In this document: positions 15,871 to 23,792 of the stretch, piece by piece
Layout: each line of letters starts with the position of its first letter
How positions within the stretch are numbered: the stretch's first letter is position 1
Assembly (NCBI GenBank): GCA_019746355.1
Contig: JAIESC010000186.1
Coordinates: forward strand, 1 to 43,590
Source: Xanthobacteraceae bacterium
Lineage (GTDB): Bacteria > Pseudomonadota > Alphaproteobacteria > Rhizobiales > Xanthobacteraceae
Length of the DNA: 43,590 bases
Direction of reading: 5' to 3'
Made by a program: the position numbers and the translations under genes
Notes under the pieces: model-generated
What the model saw: the letters and a program-made list of their open reading frames with translations, nothing else
What the model was told of the DNA's origin: nothing
Databases searched by the model: none

Positions 15871-18057
15871 ATGAATTTCGTTTCGAAAATGAATCGCCGC
15901 TCGTTCGTCGTCGGCGCAGCCGCAGTCGGCGGCGGCCTGTCAATCGGTCTCGAGCTGCCGGTCGGCCCGAAGGTCGTTCGCGCCGCGGACGGCTCGCCGG
16001 AAATCGGCGTCTGGGTGGTGATCCGTCCCGACGAAACCGTCATCGTGCGTATGGCGCGCTCGGAGATGGGCCAGGGCACGATCACCGGCCTCGCCCAGCT
16101 CGTCGCCGAGGAGCTCGAGTGCGACTGGTCGAAGGTGACGTGGGAGTATCCGACGCCCGGTCAGAGCGTCGCCCGCAAGCGCCCGTGGGGCGATTTCTCC
16201 ACCGGCGGCAGCCGCGGCATCCGCATGTCGCACGAATATGTGCGCCAGGGCGGCGCTGCCGCACGCCTGATGCTCGTTCAGGCAGCGGCCAACGAGTGGA
16301 AGGTGCCGGTCGCCGAATGCAGCGCGGCGAACAGCGTCGTCACGCACAACCCGTCCGGCCGCAAACTCAGCTACGGCAAGCTTGCCGAAGCCGCGGCCAA
16401 GCTGCCGGTGCCGGAGAAGCCGGCGCTGAAGGACCCGAAGGATTGGAAGATCATCGGCAAGCCGCTCAAGCGGCTCGACACCGCCGACCGCGTGACCGGC
16501 AAGCAGATCTACGGTGCCGATCTGAAGCTGCCGGGAATGCTCAACGCCTCGATCCGCGACTGCCCGGTGCAGGGCGGCAAGGTGAAGAGCTTCGACGCCG
16601 CCAGGGCGTCCACCATGCCGGGTGTCAAGAAGGTGGTGAAGGTCGGTGAGTCCGGCATTGCCGTGATCGCCGACACGTGGTGGCACGCCAACTCCGCGGT
16701 CCAGGCGGTCAATATCGAGTGGGACGTCGGCGACAGCGGCAAGGTTTCGAGCGCCAGCATCGCCGAAATTCTCAAGGCAGGTCTCGACGCGCCGGACGCC
16801 TTTGTCGGCAACGCCAACGGCGACGCCAAGGCGGCGATCGCTTCTGCCGCAAAGAAGGTCGAGGCGGTCTACACCTATCCCTACCAGAACCACGCGCCGA
16901 TGGAGCCGATGAACGCCACGGCGCTCTACACGCCCGACAAGTGCGAGGTGTGGGTGCCGACGCAGAACGGCGAAGCGGCGTTTGCCGCAACCGTCGCGGC
17001 GTCGGGGCTGCCGGCGGCCAAGTGCGAAGTCTACAAGCAGCACCTCGGCGGCGGCTTCGGCCGGCGCGGCGCGTTCCACGACTACGTCACGCAGGCGGTG
17101 CTGGTCGCCAAGGAGATGCCCGGCACGCCGGTCAAGCTCCTGTGGTCGCGCGAGGAGGATATGACGCACGGCCGCTACCATCCGGTGATGCAGGCGAAGC
17201 TCGTCGGCGCGTTCGACAAGGACAACAACCTGACCGGCCTGCATCTGCGGCTGTCGGGCCAGTCGATCCTGTCCTACATCTTCCCGCAGATGCTGGATAA
17301 GGGTAAGGACCCACTGACGTTCCAGGGTCTGATGCCGCAAGGCACCGAGCACGCCTTCGGCTACTCGATCCCGAACCTGATGATCGATCATGCCATGCGC
17401 AACCCGCACATCCTGCCGGGCTTCTGGCGTGGCGTGAACATCAACCAGAACTGCATCTTCATCGAGTGCTTCATGGATGAGCTCGCCCAGGCCGCCGGCC
17501 AGGACGAGCTGGAGTTCCGCCGCAAGCTGATGGGCCAGCATCCGCGCAACCTCGCGGTGCTGAATGCGGTGGCCGAGAAGGTCGGCTGGGGCAAGCCCGC
17601 CCCGCAGGGCGTGTTCCGCGGGCTCGCGCACATGAAGGCGTTCAATGCCTACGTGGCGGCGGCGGCGGAGATCTCCGTCGAAGGCAACAACAAGATCAAG
17701 ATCCACCGCATCATCGCCGCCACCGATCCGACCTACGCCGTCAACACGGTGGAGATCGACAAGCAGGTCGCGGGCTCGTTCGTCTACGGGCTCTCGGCGC
17801 TGTTCTACCAGGAATGCACGGTGAAGGACGGCGTGGTCGAGCAGACCAACTTCGACACCTACAATTCGATGCGGATTGCGGAGATGCCGAAGGTCGAATC
17901 GATCATCATGCCGAGCCGCACCAATGAGGCCTGGGGCGGCGTCGGCGAGCCGACCATCTGCGTGGCGGCGCCTGCGGTGCTCAACGCCTACTTCAAGGCC
18001 ACGGGCAAGCGCATCCGCTCGTTCCCGCTCAAGAACCACAACCTGCAGATCGCGTAA
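15871..18057 (+). CDS. Tat-exported molybdopterin-binding subunit, IorB-like (copy 1)
   Basis: A 728-residue large subunit of the two-subunit isoquinoline-1-oxidoreductase / nicotinate- or aldehyde-dehydrogenase type. It begins with a twin-arginine signal (NRRSFVVGAAAVGGGLSIG, residues 8-26), so the mature enzyme should be periplasmic and periplasm-facing electron acceptors are likely. Molybdopterin-binding motifs are canonical: SEMGQGTITGLAQLVAEEL (64-82), HAPMEPMNA (341-349), LGGGFGRR (392-399), LLWSREEDM (423-431), and the catalytic glutamate Glu693 in GGVGEP. It ends with a strong terminator 20 bp downstream. The electron partner is not encoded in the unit; the c-type cytochromes SoxX and SoxA at 22-24 kb are possible but unproven partners. 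The substrate is not determined; N-heteroaromatic compounds or aldehydes fit the family. Confidence 0.9.
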   Translation: MNFVSKMNRRSFVVGAAAVGGGLSIGLELPVGPKVVRAADGSPEIGVWVVIRPDETVIVRMARSEMGQGTITGLAQLVAEELECDWSKVTWEYPTPGQSVARKRPWGDFSTGGSRGIRMSHEYVRQGGAAARLMLVQAAANEWKVPVAECSAANSVVTHNPSGRKLSYGKLAEAAAKLPVPEKPALKDPKDWKIIGKPLKRLDTADRVTGKQIYGADLKLPGMLNASIRDCPVQGGKVKSFDAARASTMPGVKKVVKVGESGIAVIADTWWHANSAVQAVNIEWDVGDSGKVSSASIAEILKAGLDAPDAFVGNANGDAKAAIASAAKKVEAVYTYPYQNHAPMEPMNATALYTPDKCEVWVPTQNGEAAFAATVAASGLPAAKCEVYKQHLGGGFGRRGAFHDYVTQAVLVAKEMPGTPVKLLWSREEDMTHGRYHPVMQAKLVGAFDKDNNLTGLHLRLSGQSILSYIFPQMLDKGKDPLTFQGLMPQGTEHAFGYSIPNLMIDHAMRNPHILPGFWRGVNINQNCIFIECFMDELAQAAGQDELEFRRKLMGQHPRNLAVLNAVAEKVGWGKPAPQGVFRGLAHMKAFNAYVAAAAEISVEGNNKIKIHRIIAATDPTYAVNTVEIDKQVAGSFVYGLSALFYQECTVKDGVVEQTNFDTYNSMRIAEMPKVESIIMPSRTNEAWGGVGEPTICVAAPAVLNAYFKATGKRIRSFPLKNHNLQIA

Positions 18058-18076
18058 GATCGCCAAACCGCGAAGG

Positions 18077-18108
18077 GCGGCGGCCGAAACGGCCGCCGCT
18101 TTCTTTTT
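18077..18108 (+). terminator. Rho-independent terminator after copy 1
   Basis: A perfect 10-bp stem GCGGCGGCCG / CGGCCGCCGC with loop AAA is followed by TTTCTTTTT. It closes the first molybdenum hydroxylase unit, 19 bp after the stop codon. Confidence 0.9.
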
Positions 18109-18166
18109 ATCATCCCGGCCCGCCGTCGCGTGGGGAACCCCGCGCCGGCCGCCGCAAATCAATTTG

Positions 18167-18301
18167 GCTTGATTGAACGCGGATCATGCTCCGGGCCGGA
18201 TTGTTGACTAGAAATAATCTAATTACAGTCTGCCGATCCGCGCTTCACCCGCCGGCCATCAGATGTGCTGACCGGTGTTCTCACCGTGGGAGGTTTTGAG
18301 A
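18167..18301 (+). promoter_or_regulatory. Leader/promoter region of the second molybdenum hydroxylase unit
   Basis: Paralogous to 15277-15410: GCTTGATTG at 18167, GATTGTTGA at 18199, TAATTAC near 18220, CAGATGTG at about 18260 and the ribosome binding site GTGGGAGG. The 103-base distance from GATTGTTGA to the ATG is the same as in copy 1. TTGACT at 18204 could be a -35 element, but a clear -10 at normal spacing is not obvious. Confidence 0.55.
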
Positions 18302-18751
18302 ATGGTACGCCTGAACATCAACGGCAAAGATTACGACATCGACGTCGAGCCGGACACGCCGCTGCTCTGGGCGATCCGCGAGAACGTCGGTCTGACCGGC
18401 ACCAAATACGGCTGCGGCATCGCCCAATGCGGCGCCTGCACCGTTCACGTCGACGGCGTCGCCACGCGCTCCTGCTCGTTCCCGGTGAGCGGTGCGGTCA
18501 ACACCAAGATCACCACCATCGAGGGCCTCGCGCAGAGCAACATCCTGCACAAGGTGCAGAAGGCCTGGATCGATCACGACGTTCCGCAGTGCGGCTACTG
18601 CCAGTCCGGCCAGATCATGGCCGCGGTCGAGCTGCTCAAGAACAAGCCGAAGCCGACCGACGCCGACATCGACCGCGAGATGACCAACATCTGCCGCTGC
18701 GGCACCTTCCAGCAAATCCGCGCGGCGATCCACGCCGCGGCGAGCGCTTGA
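18302..18751 (+). CDS. 2Fe-2S subunit of molybdenum hydroxylase, IorA-like (copy 2)
   Basis: A 149-residue protein of exactly the same length as copy 1, with all eight cluster-binding cysteines at the same positions (38, 43, 46, 58; 97, 100, 131, 133). It should carry two 2Fe-2S clusters and feed electrons from the large subunit encoded 11 bp downstream. Differences from copy 1 are concentrated in the surface region 60-70 and around residues 79-81, while the cluster loops are identical. The start at 18302 is fixed by GTGGGAGG and by alignment with copy 1. The pair belongs to a tandem duplication that also includes leader and terminator. Confidence 0.9.
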   Translation: MVRLNINGKDYDIDVEPDTPLLWAIRENVGLTGTKYGCGIAQCGACTVHVDGVATRSCSFPVSGAVNTKITTIEGLAQSNILHKVQKAWIDHDVPQCGYCQSGQIMAAVELLKNKPKPTDADIDREMTNICRCGTFQQIRAAIHAAASA

Positions 18752-18762
18752 GGGAGGGCACG

Positions 18763-20955
18763 ATGAATTACGTTCCGAAAATCAACCGCCGCGCTTTCGT
18801 CGTCGGCTCCGCCGCGGGCGGACTGGCGCTCGGCTTCGGTCTCCCCACGACTGTGCTTGCAGCCACGGGCGACCGCGCGCAGTTTGCCGAAGACCTGACC
18901 CCGAACGAGCTCGGCATCTGGGTCGCGATCAAGCCGGATGACACGGTGGCCATCCGCGTGGTCCGCGCCGAGATGGGCCAGGGCTCGCAGACCGGGCTGG
19001 CGCAGCTCATCGCCGAGGAGCTCGACTGCGACTGGTCGAAGGTCATGACCGAATATCCGACGCCGTCGGACAACGTGAAGCGCAAGCGCGCCTGGGGCAA
19101 CATGAACTCCAGCGGCAGCCGTGCGATCCGCGAGTCGCACCAGTACGTGCGCGAAGGCGGCGCGGCGGCGCGCCTGATGCTGATTCAGGCCGCGGCCGAC
19201 GAATGGAAGGTGCCGGCTGCCGAGTGCACGACGGACAAGGGCGTCATCAGCCACAAGGCGTCCGGCAAGACCACCACCTACGGCAAGGTGGCGGCAGCCG
19301 CCGCCAAGCTGCCGGTGCCGGAGAAGCCGAAGCTCAAGGATCCGAAGGACTGGAAGATCGCCGGCAAGCCGCTGAAGCGGCTCGACACGCCGGACAAGGT
19401 CACCGGCAAGACGATGTACGCCATCGACTTCACGTTGCCGGGAATGCTGAACGCCGCGATCAAGGATTGCCCGGTGTTCGGCGGCAAGGTGAAGAGCTTC
19501 GACGCCGCCAAGGTCACCGGCATGAAGGGCGTCAAGAAGGTCGTCCAGGTCGACGCCAAGGCGGTCGCAGTCATTGCCGACACCTGGTGGCATGCCAAGA
19601 AGGCGCTCGATGCGCTGCCGATCGAGTGGGACAAGGGCGAGAACACCAAGGTCTCGTCGGAATCGATTGCCAAGTGGCTCGAGGAAGGGCTCACCGCCGA
19701 AACCAAGTTCGTCGGCAACAAGCAAGGCGACGCGGCCGCGGCCATCGCCCAGGCGGCGAAGAAAGTCGAGGCCGTCTATTCCTATCCGTACCAGAACCAC
19801 GCGTGTCTGGAGCCGATGAACGCGACGGTGCTCTACACGCCGGAGAAGTGCGAAGTGTGGACCAGCACCCAGAATGGCGAAGCGGCCTACGCCGCGGCCA
19901 TCGCCGCGTCGGGCCTGCCCGCCGACAAGGTCGAGGTGCATCGGCTGATACTCGGCACCGGCTTCGGCCGGCGCACGCGCAGCGATTACGTGACCGAGGC
20001 CATCAATATCGCCAAGCAGATGCCCGGCACGCCGATCAAGATGCTGAAGTCCCGCGAAGAGGACATGACCAACGGCGTGTATCACCCGGTCACGCAGTGC
20101 AAGCTCACCGGCGCGCTCGACAAGGACGGCAACCTCGCCGGCCTGCACATGCGCATCTCCGGTCAGTCGATCCTCGCCTATGCACGTCCGGAGGCGATGC
20201 AGGCCGGCGCGGATCCGGCGACGTTCCAGGGGTTGAACCCTGGCGGGGCCGAAGGGCAGTTCGGCTACGACATCCCGAACCTCCTGATCGACCACTCGAT
20301 GCGCAACCCGCATGTTCCGCCGTGGTTCTGGCGCGGGGTGAACAACAACCAGAACGCCATCTATCTCGAATGCTTCATCGACGAGATGGCGCAGGCAGCC
20401 GGTCAGGACCCGCTGGCGTTCCGGCGCAAGATGATGGCGAAGCATCCCAAGCACCTCGGCGTTCTGAACGCCGTGGCCGAGCGCATCGGCTGGGACAAGC
20501 CTGCCCCGCAGGGCGTGTTCCGCGGCATCTGCCAGCACATGGGCTACGGCAGCTATGTTGCGGCGGCGGCCGAGGTTTCGGTCACCGGAGGCAACAAGGT
20601 GAAGATGCACCGCATCGTCGCGGCCACGAACCCCGGTCACGCCGTCAACCCGGCGCAAATCGAGCGGCAGATCGCCGGCTCGTTCGTGTACGGGCTGTCG
20701 GCGCTGTTCCACGGCGGCATCACCATCAAGGACGGCGCGGTGGTCGAGACGAACTTCGACACCTATGGCTCGATCCGCATGTCGGAAATGCCGAAGGTGG
20801 AATCGATCATCATGCCGAGCCATGACTTCTGGGGCGGCGTCGGCGAGCCGACGATCTTCGTCGCAGCGCCGGCCGTGCTCAATGCGATCTTCGCGGCGAC
20901 GGGCAAGCGCATTCGCACGTTCCCGCTGAAGAACCAGGGCTTCGAGATCGCCTGA
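18763..20955 (+). CDS. Tat-exported molybdopterin-binding subunit, IorB-like (copy 2, altered cofactor loops)
   Basis: A 730-residue paralogue of the 15871-18057 protein with its own twin-arginine signal (NRRAFVVGSAAGGLALGFG, residues 8-26). Overall alignment is close and the catalytic glutamate is kept (Glu695 in GGVGEP). Three cofactor- or substrate-lining motifs differ from copy 1. HAPMEPMN has become HACLEPMN (346-353), LGGGFGRR has become LGTGFGRR (397-404), and LLWSREEDM has become MLKSREEDM (427-435). The last change replaces a conserved tryptophan by lysine and could change the substrate pocket strongly. There is no frameshift or stop, so the gene looks functional rather than decaying. 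Preceded by AGGGAGG, it is followed by a strong terminator. It probably has a different substrate from copy 1 (inference). Confidence 0.88.
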   Translation: MNYVPKINRRAFVVGSAAGGLALGFGLPTTVLAATGDRAQFAEDLTPNELGIWVAIKPDDTVAIRVVRAEMGQGSQTGLAQLIAEELDCDWSKVMTEYPTPSDNVKRKRAWGNMNSSGSRAIRESHQYVREGGAAARLMLIQAAADEWKVPAAECTTDKGVISHKASGKTTTYGKVAAAAAKLPVPEKPKLKDPKDWKIAGKPLKRLDTPDKVTGKTMYAIDFTLPGMLNAAIKDCPVFGGKVKSFDAAKVTGMKGVKKVVQVDAKAVAVIADTWWHAKKALDALPIEWDKGENTKVSSESIAKWLEEGLTAETKFVGNKQGDAAAAIAQAAKKVEAVYSYPYQNHACLEPMNATVLYTPEKCEVWTSTQNGEAAYAAAIAASGLPADKVEVHRLILGTGFGRRTRSDYVTEAINIAKQMPGTPIKMLKSREEDMTNGVYHPVTQCKLTGALDKDGNLAGLHMRISGQSILAYARPEAMQAGADPATFQGLNPGGAEGQFGYDIPNLLIDHSMRNPHVPPWFWRGVNNNQNAIYLECFIDEMAQAAGQDPLAFRRKMMAKHPKHLGVLNAVAERIGWDKPAPQGVFRGICQHMGYGSYVAAAAEVSVTGGNKVKMHRIVAATNPGHAVNPAQIERQIAGSFVYGLSALFHGGITIKDGAVVETNFDTYGSIRMSEMPKVESIIMPSHDFWGGVGEPTIFVAAPAVLNAIFAATGKRIRTFPLKNQGFEIA

Positions 20956-20973
20956 CGATCCCGGAATGAGAAA

Positions 20974-21005
20974 GGCGGCGGCCCAAAGGCCGCCGCCCGC
21001 GTTTT
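20974..21005 (+). terminator. Rho-independent terminator after copy 2
   Basis: Stem GGCGGCGGCC / GGCCGCCGCC with loop CAAA, followed by CGCGTTTT. It is equivalent in position and sequence type to the terminator after copy 1, so the duplicated unit includes its terminator. It also separates the molybdenum hydroxylase units from the Sox operon. Confidence 0.85.
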
Positions 21006-21013
21006 CCTCCTCT

Positions 21014-21156
21014 GTCGTTCCGGGACGGCGCGAAGCGCCGGGCCTGGAATCCAGAGATGAACGACAGAATCGAGCTGGTTCTGGATTCCGGGTTCACGCG
21101 CATAGCGCGTCGAAGACGCGCGTAAACGCGCTGATGCGCGCGTGCCCCGGAATGAC
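21014..21156. repeat. Palindromic intergenic element, copy B (GTCATTCCGGG family)
   Basis: About 143 bp with outer arms GTCGTTCCGGG and CCCCGGAATGAC and inner arms CCTGGAATCCAGA and TCTGGATTCCGGG. The right half contains AGCGCGTCGAAGACGCGCGT as in copy A. It ends 12 bases before the soxF start codon, so the soxF leader overlaps or follows it closely. Confidence 0.85.
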
Positions 21157-21168
21157 GCGGAGCCAAAG

Positions 21169-22449
21169 ATGAACGGAAAAAACGTCCTTCGGCGTCAAAT
21201 CCTGAAATCCGCCGCGGCCAGTGCCGCGGCGCTGGCCTTCCCCGCGCCTCTTATTGCCCAGAACACCGGGCCGCGCATCGTCGTGATCGGCGGCGGGTTC
21301 GGCGGCGCGAGCTGCGCCCGCGCGCTGCGCAAGACGGATCCGCAGATGGCGGTCACGCTGGTCGAGGCCAATCCGACCTTCACCGCCATGCCGCAGAGCA
21401 GCGCCGTCATCGCCGGCCTGTTCGAGCTGAAGCATCAGCAGTTCGGCTATGACCGCATCAGAAATTTGGGTGTCACCGTGGCGATCTCGGCGGCGACGGC
21501 CGTCGATCCGGAGAAGCGAACGGTGACGCTCGCGGACGGCACGATGCTTTCCTATGACCGGCTGGTGGTGTCGCCCGGCATCGATTTCCGCGACGGCGCC
21601 ATCCAGGGCTACGACCGCAAGACCGCCGAGATCATGCCCGCCGCGTGGAACGACGGCCGCGAGGTGGCGCTGCTGCGCCGCCAGCTAGAGGCAATGGACG
21701 ACGGCGGCACAGTGGTCATCACCTCGCCGGTCAATCCGGCGCGCTGCCCGCCTGCACCCTACGAGCGCGCAAGCCTGATCGCGCACTATCTGAAAACCAA
21801 AAAGCCGCGCTCCAAGGTGATCGTGCTCGACCAGAAGGAAGGCTTCACCATGCAGAAGCTGTTCGAGGCGGCATGGCAGGAGCTCTATCCGGGCCTGATC
21901 GAATGGGTCGGGCTTTCGAGCGGCGGCTCGCTGTCGTCGGTCGAGGCCGACAGCAAAACGCTGGTCACCGATTTCGACAAATACCAGGCGTCGGTCGCCA
22001 ACGTGATCCCGCCGCAAAAGGCGGGGCATGCCGCTGACCTCGCTCACGTCGCCGACCGCACCGGATGGTGTCCGGTCGATCCGGTGACGTTCGAGTCGCG
22101 GCTGCAGAAGAACATCCACGTGATCGGCGATGCGGCCATCGCCGGCGCCATGCCGCGCTCGGCCTCGGCGGCGCACTCGCAGGGCGCTCTCTGCGCAACG
22201 GCCATCGCCGCGCTGTTTGCCGGCAAGACGCCTGGCGCGCCGACGCTGACCAGCTCCTGCTACAGCCTGATCGCCCCCGATTATGCGATCTCGCAACGCG
22301 GCACCTATCGACCCACGGACGATCAATACACCGAGGCCGACGGCGGCGCGGTCATCAGCCCGGCTGGCGCGCCGCAGGCGCAGCGAAAGGATGAGGCCAG
22401 GGAGGCCGACGCCTGGTTCCGCACCATCACCGGGGAGACGTTCGGATGA
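21169..22449 (+). CDS. soxF: SoxF / FccB-like flavocytochrome c sulfide dehydrogenase flavoprotein
   Basis: A 426-residue periplasmic flavoprotein. A twin-arginine-like signal (LRRQILKSAAASAAALAF, about residues 7-24) precedes an FAD Rossmann motif RIVVIGGGFGGASCARAL. The two cysteines that form the redox disulfide in FccB are present in NPARCPPAPYERASLIAHYLK (about residue 192) and SSCYSLIAPDYAIS (about residue 364). The FAD-domain motif near VIGDAAIAGAMPRSASAAHSQ is also typical. SoxF enhances thiosulfate oxidation in Paracoccus by reactivating SoxYZ; FccB oxidises sulfide. It is the first gene of a tightly packed operon and overlaps soxX by ATGA. ATG 21169 is chosen over an upstream GTG inside the repeat. 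Confidence 0.9.
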   Translation: MNGKNVLRRQILKSAAASAAALAFPAPLIAQNTGPRIVVIGGGFGGASCARALRKTDPQMAVTLVEANPTFTAMPQSSAVIAGLFELKHQQFGYDRIRNLGVTVAISAATAVDPEKRTVTLADGTMLSYDRLVVSPGIDFRDGAIQGYDRKTAEIMPAAWNDGREVALLRRQLEAMDDGGTVVITSPVNPARCPPAPYERASLIAHYLKTKKPRSKVIVLDQKEGFTMQKLFEAAWQELYPGLIEWVGLSSGGSLSSVEADSKTLVTDFDKYQASVANVIPPQKAGHAADLAHVADRTGWCPVDPVTFESRLQKNIHVIGDAAIAGAMPRSASAAHSQGALCATAIAALFAGKTPGAPTLTSSCYSLIAPDYAISQRGTYRPTDDQYTEADGGAVISPAGAPQAQRKDEAREADAWFRTITGETFG

Positions 22450-22889
22450 CCGCCCGAACGATGCTCTCGGCGGCGTTGCTGTTGTGCGGTGCACCGTGCA
22501 CGGCGCAAGAGGCGCTGGTGCTCTACACGGTGGTCGGCGACGCCATCCCGCAATCGCTGACCGGCAAGCCCGGCGACCCCGAGAACGGCCGGGCGATCGT
22601 GGTCAAGCGCGAGTACACTTGCCTTCTGTGCCATTCGGGCCCATTTCCGGAGCAGCGGTTTCAAGGCGACCTTTCGCCGACCTTGAAAGGCACCGGATCG
22701 CGATGGTCGGAGGGCGAGCTGCGGCTGCGCATGGTTGACGCCTCCCGCCTCAATCCGGCTACCATCATGCCGTCGTTTTACCGGATCGATGGCCTGAACC
22801 GCGTGGCGCAGAACTTCCGCGGCAAACCGGTTTTGACCGCGGAGCAGATCGAAGACGTGGTCGCATTTCTGATGACGCTGAAGGATTAG
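22446..22889 (+). CDS. soxX: SoxX, monohaem c-type cytochrome of the Sox system
   Basis: A 147-residue exported cytochrome with signal peptide (cleavage near CTAQ-EA, about residue 21). One haem c site is present, Cys59-Leu-Leu-Cys62-His63. The likely distal ligand Met108 lies in NPATIMPSFY, a motif typical of SoxX. The next part, VAQNFRGKPVLTAEQIEDVVAFLMTL, is the usual C-terminal helix. SoxX pairs with SoxA to form SoxXA, which couples a sulfur substrate oxidatively to the SoxY cysteine. Its start overlaps the soxF stop. A palindromic repeat separates it from soxY, so downstream expression may be modulated there. Confidence 0.92.
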   Translation: MTARTMLSAALLLCGAPCTAQEALVLYTVVGDAIPQSLTGKPGDPENGRAIVVKREYTCLLCHSGPFPEQRFQGDLSPTLKGTGSRWSEGELRLRMVDASRLNPATIMPSFYRIDGLNRVAQNFRGKPVLTAEQIEDVVAFLMTLKD

Positions 22890-22914
22890 CGAGATGCCGG
22901 AGAACCACACCGCC

Positions 22915-23018
22915 GTCATTCCGGGGCGCTCGCGAAGCGAGCGAGCCCGGAATCCAGTTGCGAAATCGAACTCCGCTCTGGATTCCGGGTTCGCGCCTTC
23001 GGCGCGCCCCGGAATGAC
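22915..23018. repeat. Palindromic intergenic element, copy C, running into the soxY start
   Basis: About 104 bp with outer arms GTCATTCCGGGGCGC and GCGCCCCGGAATGAC and inner arms CCCGGAATCCAG and CTGGATTCCGGG. Its last eight bases, GGAATGAC, contain the ATG used for soxY at 23014. It lies within the Sox operon, between soxX and soxY. Confidence 0.85.
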
Positions 23019-23463
23019 AAGCGGCGCAAGCCGTCGCGCGTTCATCGCCGGCGCAACCGCGGCGCTGATCGTGCGCCCGGCGCAGGCGACGCCGGAAACG
23101 ATGGCGGCGGCGATCCGCCAGATCGCCGGCGACGCCAAGGTGACGCCAGGCAAGGTCAAGATCGACCTTGCGCCGCTGGTCGAGAACGGCAACGCCGTGG
23201 CGTTCGGTGTCTCGGTCGACAGCCCGATGACCGAGAAGGATTACGTCAAGGCGATCCACGTCTTTACCGAGAAGAACCCGTTGCCGAACGTGATCAGCGT
23301 CAAGCTCGGCCCGCGCGCCGGCCGCGCGGAGATCACGACGCGGATCAGGCTCGCCGATACGCAGCAGGTCCATGCCGTCTGCGAACTCAGCGACGGCACC
23401 TTCTGGTCGCACAAGGTCGACGTCATCCTCACGCTCAGCGCATGTCTGGAGGATCCGGTCTGA
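23014..23463 (+). CDS. soxY: SoxY-like sulfur carrier subunit with atypical C-terminus
   Basis: A 149-residue protein with a Tat signal (SRRAFIAGATAALIVRPAQA, residues 6-25) and a SoxY fold. KVKIDLAPLVENGNAVAFGVSVDSPMTEKDYVKAIHVF-like beta-sandwich strands are followed by TTRIRLADTQQVHAVCELSDG. Normal SoxY ends in a mobile arm GGCGG whose cysteine carries the sulfur substrate. Here the end is LTLSACLEDPV: a cysteine (Cys144) is kept at the right place but the flanking glycines are gone and five residues follow it. Overlap of the stop with soxZ (TGATG) shows that the end is not a frameshift artefact. The start is the ATG inside the repeat end; a start at 22894 would translate the repeat ahead of the Tat signal. 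The arm may reach other partners than SoxB (inference). Confidence 0.85.
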   Translation: MTSGASRRAFIAGATAALIVRPAQATPETMAAAIRQIAGDAKVTPGKVKIDLAPLVENGNAVAFGVSVDSPMTEKDYVKAIHVFTEKNPLPNVISVKLGPRAGRAEITTRIRLADTQQVHAVCELSDGTFWSHKVDVILTLSACLEDPV

Positions 23464-23792
23464 TGGCTGCCCCCGCACGCACCCTCATCAACGTCCCGCA
23501 AAAGGCCAAGCGGGGCGAGGTCATTGCGATCAAGTCGCTGATCTCGCACATCATGGAGAACGGCTTCCGCCACGACAACACCGGCAAGCCGATCCCGCGC
23601 GATATCATCACATCGATGGTCTGCACCTACAACGGCCAGGAAATCTTCAGCGCCACGCTCCACCCGGCGATCGCCGCCAATCCGTTCATCACCTTCTATA
23701 CGGTGGCGACGGAGAGCGGCACCATCGCGTTCAAGTGGACCGGCGACAACGGGTTTTCCGCTGAGGCCTCGGCCAAAATCACCGTCGCATGA
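23463..23792 (+). CDS. soxZ: SoxZ, partner of SoxY
   Basis: A 109-residue protein without signal peptide, normal length for SoxZ, which is exported together with SoxY as a heterodimer. Family motifs are visible: KRGEVIAIKSLISHIMENGFR (about residues 17-37), IPRDIITSMVCTYNG (about 44-58), FSATLHPAIAANPFITFY (about 62-79) and a last strand FKWTGDNGFSAEASAKITV. It stabilises the SoxY arm and contacts SoxXA or SoxB. The ATG overlaps the soxY stop by one base, and its own stop overlaps soxA, giving strict translational coupling. Confidence 0.92.
   Translation: MAAPARTLINVPQKAKRGEVIAIKSLISHIMENGFRHDNTGKPIPRDIITSMVCTYNGQEIFSATLHPAIAANPFITFYTVATESGTIAFKWTGDNGFSAEASAKITVA

Noticed and set aside
15940..18162. 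Minus-strand open frame of 740 codons, and a similar one at 18595-20823
   Set aside because: Both are shadows of the two molybdopterin subunits; their similarity to each other only reflects the duplication.
22894..23013. Upstream start of soxY that adds 40 residues
   Set aside because: The added residues are translated repeat sequence and would bury the Tat signal, which normally lies at the N-terminus.
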